Of a stretch of DNA of 64,000 bases, positions 55,301-64,000 are shown piece after piece. The notes under the pieces were generated by a model that saw only the letters and a list, made by a program, of their open reading frames with translations, searched no databases and was not told the origin of the DNA. The position numbers were made by a program, and so were the translations under genes. Within the stretch, counting starts at the first letter, position 1, and every line of letters begins with the position of its first letter. Source of the stretch: Ophiosphaerella korrae (lineage: Eukaryota > Ascomycota > Dothideomycetes > Pleosporales > Phaeosphaeriaceae); contig JALNQF010000001.1 in assembly GCA_028456385.1 (NCBI GenBank), positions 434,001 through 498,000 on the forward strand, in the 5' to 3' direction.

Positions 55301-57777
55301 ATTATAAGTTTATCGATGAAAAGCTATATGAGCTGCACGAAGTTCGTGAAACTGAAGTTCAGTTCTCTGTTGGAGAAGCGTTGAGCTGTTTTGCTTGTGG
55401 ATGGGAATCCAAAGCTCTCATCTCTGAGCTTGATGTGCTGCACCCAGGCCAAATACAAGATCCTTGGGATACACCTTTACAAACGCCTTCTGGTCCCAAA
55501 CGCGAAAGGACGTTGGGAGCAGTTCTTGAGAAGACACTAAAGGGTTGCCAACAAACAAAACCCTCATTAAGGAAGGCGTCTGTAATCTGGCTTCTGTGCC
55601 TCCTTCAGTACTGCGGCCACAAGGCCGAAATCCAGAACTATCTCGGCCAATGTCAATCTGCATTCAAGAGCTGCTTATCAAACCGTGATGAAATTGTACA
55701 AGAGGCAGCATCGCGGGGACTAGGTTTAGTCTACGAGAAGGGCGACCGACAACTTAAAGATGATTTAGTCCAGGACTTAGTAGGCTCTTTCTCAGACAAC
55801 AAGTCAAAGATCACTGGCAATGTAACAGAGGACACTCAACTATTCGAGCCAGGTGCGCTGCCTACCGGCGATGGCTCCATAACGACCTACAAGGATATCC
55901 TAAGCTTGGCAACTGATGTCGGTGATTCGAGTTTGGTATATCGCTTCATGTCAATGGCTTCACACAACTCGATCTGGTCAAGCAGAGCAGCTTTTGGACG
56001 CTTTGGCCTCAGTAACATCTTTTCAGACTCAAGCGTAGACGGGTATTTAGCAGAAAATCCCAAACTCTACCCGAAGCTATTCAGATATAGGTACGTGGGC
56101 CATGGTAGAATGGAACAACATGTCCTATTTTTGAAAGAATTGCTAACATGGATACAGATTTGACCCCAACACGAATGTACAACGCTCAATGAACGACATT
56201 TGGAACTCGCTAGTCAAAGACTCGTCAGCAACCATCAACAAGCACTTTGATGCTATCATGGATGATCTACTAGCTAGTATATTAGGAAAGGAATGGCGTG
56301 TCCGTCAAGCTTGCTGTGCAGCAATCGCAGATTTGGTACAAGGCCGCAGCATCGAAAAGGTACATAACACTACTAAGCATATGAATGTTCAGGCGCTAAC
56401 TTTGACAAGTACGAAAAGTACCTCACCCAGATCTGGGACAAATGCTTCAAAGTCCTTGACGATATCAAAGAGACCGTCCGTGTTGCCGCTGCATCGCTCG
56501 CTCGCGTCCTCACCACTATCCTCACCCGCTCCCTCGAGGCCGGTGACGCGTCTATCAAGTCCGCAAATACCCAACTAACTCGTGTCCTCCCCTTCCTATT
56601 CTCTACATCAGGCCTTGAATCTTCCGCCGAAGAGGTTCAATTCTTTTCTGTCCAAACCCTTCTTCAAATTGTGAAGAAAGCGAACGCCACAACACTCAAT
56701 CCACACGTTCCAGAACTTGTAGAGCGCCTCTTAGGGCTGTTGAGCAGCTTGGAACCCGAAGCAGTCAATTACCTTCATCTCAACGCAAAAAATTACAATC
56801 TCACTGAACAAAAGATCGACGACATGCGTCTCCAAAGTGTACGCTCCTCTCCGCTTACCGAATCTATTGAACGTTGTCTCGACCTCGCCGACGCAAAGAC
56901 AATGCAGCTTCTCATCCCACGCATCGAAGCCGCCATGAAATCAGCAGTCGGTCTTCCCTCAAAAGTCGGGTGCTCCCGTGTCCTCGTCACACTCTCCACA
57001 CGACACCGTTTCGTCTTCAATCCTTACGCCGACCAATTTCTACGTCTCATCCACAAGCAAATCCACGACCGCAACGAAACAGTATCGTCATCATACGCCG
57101 CTGCCGCTGGCTACCTAGCCCGCCTAGCAACCGACTCACAAATTCTATCCACCATTGCATTTGTCCAAAAGCTCTACTTCGAGTCAGAAGAAGGCAGCGA
57201 CAAGAACCGATTACTCGCCGGCGACGTCACACGCGCCATTAGCCAACACGCCACCGACCGCTTCACCGCCCTTGCGGCCTCCTTGCTCCCCTTCATCTAC
57301 CTCGCAAAACACGACTCGAACGAGCAAGTGTGCAAATTGTTCTCAGATACGTGGGACGACCACGTTGCGGGCCCCCGCTCCGTATCCCTTTACCTATCTG
57401 AGATCTTGGCGCTGGCAGACGCCCACTTGGACGCCAGGCAATGGGTGATTAAACATACGGCTGCCAAAACGGTGGCGAATGCCGTGCTGGCGATTACGAG
57501 TGCTGTCGGTAGCGACACGATTGAGGCGCAGACGTGTAAGCAGATCTGGCCTGTGTTAGATCGCGCACTGAGTGGGAAGAGTTGGGAGGGCAAGGAGGTT
57601 GTATTGGATGGGTTTGTGAGGTTTGTGGAGCGTGGGAAAGGGTGGTGGAAGGCGGATGAAGGAGTTGCAAGGCAGTTGGAGAAGGTGGCGAGTAGGGAGA
57701 GTAAGAGACAAGAAGGGAAAAATGAGAAGGTTGTTGCGGGTGTGTTGGAGATGTTGAGGAGTCAACTAAACGTATAG
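52380..57777 (+). CDS. ECM29: Ecm29, proteasome-associated HEAT-repeat protein
   Basis: A large alpha-helical repeat protein that binds the 26S proteasome, bridging core and regulatory particles and acting as a quality-control and stress factor. Exons 52380-52547, 52635-52678, 52736-53425, 53478-56090, 56158-56359 and 56410-57777 give about 1694 aa. The start MADTQTAEAKELALVGKVEM, RIALASSEKKLEDLL is followed by VISICQHINTRTKSQ, LPVAALLKQYKENPDVALIR and DILYIQLGISRL, all Ecm29-like, then HEAT-like helices to the end. The family's usual length is about 1800-1870, so a short C-terminal or internal difference is possible. I placed the last intron's acceptor after GACAAG, because that keeps KYEKYLTQIWDKCFKVLDDI in frame; the nearer CAG at 56392 would not. 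The 57-bp second intron has no stop and is a multiple of three. Confidence 0.9.
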
Positions 57778-58386
57778 ATGGACTTAGATGCTAGACTGAT
57801 GACATTGTTGACACCACGCTCTTGGTCGGTCTTCTTGGTCAAGGAGGTGACTTCATTGCTGACTGAACTTCATTCGCTATGCATGTTTTGCGTTAGTGCT
57901 GGGATACATATCAAATTACCACCATGTCTTGAGCATAAAGAAAGTGCAAAGAGGCATAAAATGCCAAACTCAAAATAGTCCTAAGTCCTGCTCCAAAGGA
58001 ATATTAGAGTGGTACTGTGATCCTCCACAAACCCAAGGCGAAAAGGTAAGTCCAGGAAAAGCATCAAGTCATCTGCTCGTTTCGTCGCATCTTATTATCG
58101 TACACAGTGCCTCTATCCTATCCTAGCCGCTCAAATGCTAACCCACGCTGTGCGATTTCATGCGTAAAACGCCGCCACTCCATCGATGCTAGGGCCAATA
58201 AATGCACAAACAAAACTCCTGCGCTCGGTACTAAAACTTAACAATAAAACAAGCTGTCACAAGCCAAAGTAAGGTTATGAGTGGGTATCGTCCTGCTTGT
58301 GACAGCTTCGATAATGAAGTGAAAATGCAAATTCGAATGGCTGGTCAGACTAGACTTCATTTTCCTCCTTGTTGTCGAGCTGAATA
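57778..58386. other. Convergent 3' flanks
   Basis: A 609-bp tail-to-tail gap between ECM29 (+) and the RhoGAP (-). Small ORFs have no recognisable content. Nothing else is seen. Confidence 0.5.
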
Positions 58387-60516
58387 TCAGAACTTGATAT
58401 TGAAAGGAGAGCTCGGTGGGTTGCTCAGATCAAGGCGGAATTGTGTCGAATCAGACGGTCCGCGGTTATGGAGGGTAGCTTGCGTGGGCGTGGCAGCATC
58501 ATCTCCATCAATTGGAACGTCAGTGCTTACGGATGGTTGTGCCCGCTTCGGTGTACCATGAATATTTGGCACTTCCCGGCTGCCGGAGGACGATATTGTG
58601 CGCTCCGTCGAAGAGTCGCGTTCGAGATGGCGTGAAGAATCCCTCCCAAACGTAGCAGGTGATGCAATACGGCCATTCCTGTCTACAGATCCACTTCGTT
58701 TACCCGTCGCTTGCCGAACATGGTTGACCTGCGAAATATTGGTATTGCCCGAATGAGCAGGTGTCGGTTGCTGACTCTGTGGTTCCAAGGACTGCAGATA
58801 TGCCAATTCGTCTCCGAGATAATCTTTTTCAGTCCAACAACCTTGCCAGCAATTGCGCCAATCCAAGATCAAGAATTGGAAGCAGAAAGCATCAATCCGA
58901 ATCGCCGGTTGAAAGCAGATACATAGATTGTTGTAGTTCATTTTGTTGAACTCTGCACATGAATGCAATAGGCTGATATGGCAGGTAATAGCGAACAGCA
59001 AATAGTAGTTGTAAGGCGGCAAGCGCGAGAGTTCGTCCTTGAGCATTTGAGGTGTGGCTTTGGCGCCTTGGCATTGTTGTTGAATGCGGGCCTGGACATC
59101 CTTTGGAAAGATATCATCAGGTAACTGGCGAAGCCAACCCTTGAATAGCGAACCGATCACATTTGGGTCGTTGAGGTTCGGGTCACTAATCAAATCGATA
59201 TCTCCATCTAGAGGGAGTGAGTAGCTGGGAGAACGTTGGAGCTGAATGCTCTTACCAGTATCGAACTTGCGCTCATAATACTTCACCTGCTGTGCAGACC
59301 CTGGGACTCGGTATAAACCCTCTTCTTCGCAGCCTCTCATATTCAAGTAGCTACATATTTGTTAGTACCCTTCTTAGTGGTGCGCGTATAACTATACGTA
59401 CTCTATGCAGCGCCAAGGGAGTGATGGCATCCAAAATTCGGTCTTGTCCCTTGACTGTTCTAGGCGAGTAGAAATTCTTGTTGCCCTAGTCTGTTCCACA
59501 AGAGGTCGATGAATGACCTTGAAGACATAGGGTTCATTGGCAATGGTAGCCGTTGTTGGGGTCTCATGACTGCTTGAACTACGACCGAGCTTTTGGAAAA
59601 TACCCTTTTTGGCTGAACCAAGCTTGCCACCAACATCGCGGGCACCCGAACGAAGATTGGACATGAAAGCACCACCTTTGTGCTCATTGTAAGAGGAGCC
59701 TGCCTGCGAGTTCTGCTCCGCACGGTCCCTCCTTGAGACATGATCCTCGTCCCTGTGGTTGTTGTCGTGTCCGTCTGCCGAATGCGTCCGTAGTTTGCTT
59801 TGGCCACCAACACGTGATCGCCACGATTGTCCTTTGTCCAACGGGGCTGTCCTCAACGATGATCCATCGCCGCTTGTCGCCCACGTTCCTGCAATATCTG
59901 GTGACAGTTGTGGCGGTGGAGCTTTATTGAGCTTTGTCCTGGTTCCAGAAGCCTCTTCTCCTTTAATGGACCTCGTCCTTCCCAACATGCCGCCTTTTTT
60001 TGATTTCGTGGTATTGCGTTGCGATGGATCGGCATTCTCAGAGTGCTCATTCAAATTGCCAGAGCCAGTTCGATGGTCAAGACGTTCGATTTCCGAACGA
60101 TGGTCTGAGAAATTAAGCCTGTTAGCAATACTCTTCCATAACGACTGTAACTTACCATCAGAAGTGGGTGTCTGGACAGGACGACTGAGGTCTGGTGTTG
60201 AGGTGCCTCCACGTCCGTTTGAGTAAACTGGTGAGGGTTGTGTCTCCGGAAGTTGGCGTGAAGAGTTATCGTGGTGGAACATGCGTGACGAGGATTTGTT
60301 GCCGGGGAAGTTGGAGAAAATGTTTTTTGTTTCTTTGCGCGGTTTCGGCGACGCAGGCGATTCGGGTTGATGGTGGAACGGTGCGTTGGGCGAAGCGAGG
60401 TCGGCGGCGCTGAAGTGGCCTGGTGATTTGGGACTTTTTGGACTCATGGGGCCATTGGCAACGTCCTTTCCTGTCTTGCCCCTCATGGCTAGCGACAAGG
60501 TTGACGATTTTGGCAT
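58387..60516 (-). CDS. Rho GTPase-activating protein
   Basis: A RhoGAP that stimulates GTP hydrolysis by Rho-type GTPases in polarity and wall signalling; likely cortical or cytosolic. Exons 60516-60156, 60104-59402, 59350-59256 and 59207-58387 give 659 aa. The N-terminal half is S/P-rich and disordered, with SPKSPKSPGHF and RKETKNIFSNF motifs that could be phosphorylation sites. A basic stretch (GGKLGSAKKGIFQKLGRS) precedes the catalytic domain. The GAP signature is YLNMRGCEEEGLYRVPGSA, with the predicted arginine finger Arg369. It continues DPNVIGSLFKGWLRQLPDDI, FPKDVQARIQQ, LPPYNYYLLFAITCHISLL and NLCICFQPAIRIDAFCFQFL with DWRNCWQGCWTEKDYL, a fungal variant of the domain end. All four exon phases agree, and the C-terminus is disordered. 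Which Rho protein it acts on is unknown. Confidence 0.92.
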
Positions 60517-62115
60517 TTTGCGCAGTCGCTTCCGGGGTGGATGCCAAGGCTAGCAGTTGCTTAGCAAAGTTTGTGCCTCGATTAGCGCCTCAATTGACAG
60601 GGCCAACTACCTCGGCGAAAGTATGTGGGGGAACAGCCTCGGTGGCGGGGCACGAGTGCGAGTGTTCAAGAACACGAAGCGGCGCGTGTGGGAGTCGTGC
60701 CGGCGGTATCACACAATGCGGCACATGTGTCCCAGCTGGCGTGGGCAGGCGGTCGAGTGCGGTGGTTGCAAAGTCTGCGAGTCTATGTCTGCCCATGGCT
60801 GTCAGCGCATCCAGATGGTTGAGGGATGGCCCTCCAGCACGCAGAGTATTAGAGGGCGCAGGAGGTGGTACGAACGGCAAAGGGTGTGTTGAGGTGGTTG
60901 TGTACCCCGACCAGGAGTGTCTGCAGGCGTGGACGGAAGCGTATTTGACGCAGACGTGAGTCTGGAGTCGGCCGCTGGCGGGCTGGCTGGGCGAGGCTTG
61001 GATGCAGGAGCCCGCCGAGAGGGATACAGGGCGGGTGCGACGTGAAACCGGCGTGGAAATGCGCCCAATGTCGCCCTCGCAGCAAGTACAGGCGTACGGT
61101 CAAGGATAGATGTTGAAGACAGATAGGTGTCAAGCGAGCGTCTGTGATGTAGGCCAGTCAGCAACGGCCACAGAAAGCGAAGGGGCGGGCCCTGGGCGCC
61201 ATGTTGTACAACATTGGCCTGGGACAAAGACGAGGAAGGGCAGCTGGCGGAAGGTACTGACTGGCTTGGTCGAAGAAGCACAAGGGGTCTGGGGCCTGCA
61301 CTGGGGGCGGCACACAAAGACAGCAACACGGTTGGGGGAGGGTCGAGCGGGTATCTAAGTAGACGCGGTCTGATTAGTACCAAGCAAGTAAGGCCAAAGA
61401 AGCGCCCAAGAAGTCAATCCCAGGGCAGACGGCAAGCAGGCTAGAGGCGGCGGCGGGCGGTGCGAATGTCAGAGAGTCGGCAGTAGCCAGGCCTGGCGCT
61501 GGCAGCGGGCGGGGGCCGATGGGCAGGTGGAGAGGGGGTGAGTGAAGTGGAGAGGTAGACGTGTCGGTGGCAGAGAGGCCAAATGCAATTCAGCAGCGCA
61601 AGAGCAAGTGCGCCTGGTAGACACGGCAATTACTTGCTGTGTGCACACAAAAGGGCAGGAACGAGCGGCGGGCGGCAACAGCACGGTGCACGGGCCCAGG
61701 AACGCGACGCTACGCTACCAGCTAGCAGCGAACAGGTAAGTATGTACTAGGTATGCACTGTATGTGACTTTGGGTACTACGACTGTGACGGCGGCGGCGA
61801 CGGCGAGTCTGCGACCTATCTGCCAGACTCGCGGTGACGGCCGAATAGACTGCCTGCCTGGCCAGCGGCTAATCACACACTCGAGACTGGATTGTCGCAG
61901 CACGGCTTCAACATGGCAGGTGCGAGGCGTCGCGGTGCCAAGGCCCACGAAGATCGTTTCACCTCGTTGCGTCAAAAGCCTCCATCCCGGCCCACGCTAA
62001 ACCCAGGGACAGCCATCAATGCACTGCTACAGTACCTAGACTCTCCACCTCCGAACCATCCATCGCGCTCGCACACATCAGCTCCCTTGTCTCTGGGCCT
62101 GCCCGGGCCGCTGCC
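60517..62115. other. Intergenic region: RhoGAP / BET2 upstream sequence
   Basis: These 1.6 kb lie between divergent genes, so both promoters are here. The GC-rich stretch 60550-61750 generates overlapping ORFs on both strands without recognisable domains. The BET2-proximal part contains the upstream ORF listed separately. Confidence 0.5.
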
Positions 62116-62119
62116 ATGA
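61913..62119 (+). other. Upstream ORF overlapping the BET2 start (ATGA)
   Basis: An ATG at 61913 opens a 68-codon frame (MAGARRRGAKAHEDRFTSLR ... LGLPGPLP) that ends with TGA at 62117-62119. The BET2 ATG occupies 62116-62118, so stop and start overlap as ATGA. The peptide has no recognisable domain. It could be a regulatory upstream ORF, or may lie outside the transcript altogether. Confidence 0.4.
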
Positions 62120-63208
62120 CTAACACCATGCCGGACGAGATGCACCTCTTGGTAGACAAGCACGTCCGCTATATCCAGAGCCTCGACTCTGTGCGTACCG
62201 CACCCACCGCCCACCAGCTTCCCGCGCTGACCCGCCCCAGCGCAAAGACGAGCTGGAGTACTGGCTCACCGAGCACTTGCGTCTGAACGGACTTTACTGG
62301 GGACTGACCGCCCTGCATCTGCTAGCCCGTCCGGATGCTCTTCCGCGCCGAGAGATACTCGACTTCGTCTTCTCCTGTCTGCACGAAAATGGCGGCTTCG
62401 GCGCTGCCCCGGGACATGATGCTCACATGCTCTACACCGTTAGTGGTGTACAGATTCTAGCCACCTTGGATGCCTTCGTTGAGCTCGATGAACGTGTCCA
62501 GGGTGGCCGGATGAAGATCGCAAAGTGTGCGTATCCGCCAGGCCGTATCCCACTTAGGTAATGCTCATCAACTTCAGTTATTGCGGGTCTGCAGGATCCT
62601 GATACTGGCACTTTTGCTGGTGATGAGTGGGGAGAACGAGACACTCGTTTTCTCTACGGCGCCCTAAATGCTCTCTCGCTCATGGGTCAGCTGCATCTAG
62701 TAGATGTCGAAAAAGCGGTGCAGCACGTCCACTCCTGTGCAAACTTCGACGGTGGTTATGGCACAAGCCCTGGTGCCGAGTCGCACTCTGGTCAGGTGTT
62801 TACGTGTGTTGGTGCATTGACCATCGCAGGGAGACTTGACCTGGTAAACGCTGAGAAGCTGGGTGCCTGGCTAAGCGAACGACAGCTCAAGAATGGTGGT
62901 TTGAACGGTAGACCTGAGAAGAAGGAAGACGTTTGCTACAGCTGGTGGGTCATGAGCAGCATGGCCATGCTGGGTAAGCTACACTGGATTGATGGTGACA
63001 AATTGACCAAATTCATTCTGCAGTGCCAGGTATGCACACATCTCGCTGTGGAAGAAAGAGGATGGGTATCTAACTTCTGCAGGATCCAGAATCAGGCGGC
63101 CTCGCAGATCGACCTGGGGACATGGTAGACGTCTTTCACACCGTCTTTGGCCTTGCTGGGTTGAGTTTATTGAAGTACCCTGGTCTAGAGGAGGTGGATC
63201 CTGTGTAG
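62116..63208 (+). CDS. BET2: Rab geranylgeranyltransferase beta subunit (Bet2)
   Basis: Catalytic beta subunit of geranylgeranyltransferase II, which lipidates Rab GTPases together with the alpha subunit and Rab escort protein. Exons 62116-62190, 62241-62526, 62578-63029 and 63083-63208 give 312 aa. Spliced sequence: [38 protein letters not shown], and [16 protein letters not shown]. Prenyltransferase repeats are [40 protein letters not shown] and [20 protein letters not shown]. Zinc ligands are predicted in EDVCYSWW (Asp and Cys) and [11 protein letters not shown] (His). The donor T|GTGCGT at 62527 is preferred over the preceding GT because it keeps phase. The C-terminus ends PGLEEVDPV. Length is normal for the family. 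Confidence 0.93.
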
Positions 63209-63879
63209 TAGGTGGTCGTAGTTTATCCAAGATCAACTGCTAACACTGCTCAGCTGCATGCCACGATCTGTCACAAAGAGATGTTTAGGTAAGTAGTGAA
63301 TAGCAAGGTGGGTATACTGTTCACCACTTGCTCTGATTGTAGCCCTTGTCTCGCAAGCTGTCTCTGTTCTCAAGTGATGACCGCTTCGTCTTGCCTCCAT
63401 GTGTCAGCTCCCAATCTTCACATCAGTTCAGTAGTGTCTTTACACTCTAAATACCTCCTCTTTCTCGTTGCTGGGCAGCTGCCGCTCTCTTGACAAGACG
63501 CATCTGGTCGTGCCTGCCTCTTCTGTCAAGTCGAGCCCATGCACGTGGGCTAACTTGCAACCTCCCGACCCACGAATGTCCGCCTACTTCACATCTTGTG
63601 CTTCTTTCCTATCACCATTCGTGATTAGGAGTGCGCGTTCCTCTCCTACTTCCTTCTTGTCTGCTTTCGGTCAAGGGCCATGAAGTAGTTCATCACTGGC
63701 GGCTCTCGTTGTGCACCACATCTCTCATCTGCAGGCTTCCCACCGCCGCCTCTTCACCTTCTTCACAACCAGTCCGCTCCTTTCGCATCGCTCTGTGATT
63801 CATCACTGCACTGCGTTGACGGTGCTTTCACTTTGTACTGCTGTAGTCCACTTACGCTCCTTACCCACGCCTTACTGCA
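63209..63879. other. Intergenic region
   Basis: A 671-bp gap between BET2 and the truncated zinc-finger gene, both on the plus strand. It is C/T-rich near 63700-63800, as expected for a fungal promoter. No gene is supported. Confidence 0.5.
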
Positions 63880-64000
63880 ATGGCGTCCAGCAACATCCCA
63901 TTGCACTGCAACATTTGTCCCAAGAGGCCAAATTTTAGCGATGTCTCGCATTTGCTTACACACATTGCCAGCAAAGGCCACCTCTCCAACTACTACAAGG
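63880..64000 (+). CDS. C2H2 zinc-finger protein (5' end only, cut by window edge)
   Basis: An ATG at 63880 opens MASSNIPLHCNICPKRPNFS, DVSHLLTHIASKGHLSNYYK and runs off the window. The C-x2-C ... H-x-(4-5)-H pattern (CNIC, then HLLTHIASKGH) is a C2H2 finger at the very N-terminus, of a type seen in fungal transcription factors with an early finger. The rest of the protein is outside the window, so nothing can be said of its length or role. Confidence 0.7.
   Translation, partial: MASSNIPLHCNICPKRPNFSDVSHLLTHIASKGHLSNYYK

Noticed and set aside
60517..61760. Several overlapping ORFs on both strands between the RhoGAP and BET2
   Set aside because: Same composition artefact, with no recognisable motif; region must contain two promoters.
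1..64000. CRISPR arrays, operons, ribosome binding sites, phage or IS elements
   Set aside because: The window is plainly fungal nuclear DNA with spliceosomal introns. The tandem repeats are too short and lack unique spacers.

Overview
This is a chromosomal window from a filamentous ascomycete (Pezizomycotina). The signs are short introns of about 50-90 bp with GTNNGT donors and CTAAC-type branch sites, single-gene transcription units on both strands, a velvet-family regulator, and fungal versions of the proteasome, cell-wall and RNA-quality-control genes. A Dothideomycete (Pleosporales-like) is my best guess from the protein style, but that is weak inference. There are no rRNA or tRNA genes, no transposon ORFs and no CRISPR arrays that I can support. 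Both ends of the window cut genes: velB on the left and a C2H2 zinc-finger gene on the right. All exon boundaries were deduced by hand from splice signals and reading-frame phase.

Layout, left to right. 1-12.2 kb: velB (-), the ribosome-quality-control E3 ligase HEL2 (-), meiotic MND1 (-), an unrecognised acidic protein (-), a CSA/ERCC8-type WD40 repair protein (+), an unrecognised disordered protein (-), a family-16 lysine methyltransferase (+) and a small two-helix membrane protein (+). 12.2-20.6 kb: glycogen debranching enzyme GDB1 (+) and a HIRAN-SNF2-RING translocase of the Rad5/HLTF family (+). 20.6-27.7 kb: a gene-poor stretch whose only gene is an RRM+YTH m6A-reader-type protein (-), with about 2.3 kb and 2.6 kb of gene-free sequence on either side. 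27.7-41.3 kb: BEM46 (-) divergent from proteasome beta1 PRE3 (+), a PHO80-type cyclin (+), a membrane prolyl 4-hydroxylase (+), an FAD monooxygenase (+), and FAP1/NFX1 (-) divergent from BIG1 (+). 41.3-50 kb: a more accessory-looking block with a secreted GH10 xylanase (-), a SnoaL-like protein (+) and two unrecognised ORFs in the same frame, separated by one stop codon. 50-64 kb: UBX5 (-) divergent from ECM29 (+), a RhoGAP (-), Rab geranylgeranyltransferase beta BET2 (+) and the truncated zinc-finger gene.

By function, five to six genes belong to ubiquitin/proteasome biology (HEL2, the Rad5-like RING translocase, PRE3, FAP1, UBX5, ECM29). I see no operon-like logic; most are housekeeping genes and their proximity is probably chance. 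The exception is the shared UBX5/ECM29 promoter, which contains an exact copy of the yeast PACE proteasome-control 9-mer. The most unusual structures are a 15-nt micro-exon carrying the catalytic threonine of PRE3, an intron directly after the MND1 start codon, an upstream ORF whose stop overlaps the BET2 start (ATGA), and the same-frame ORF pair at 47.3-49.8 kb. I did not find a convincing new multi-gene system.
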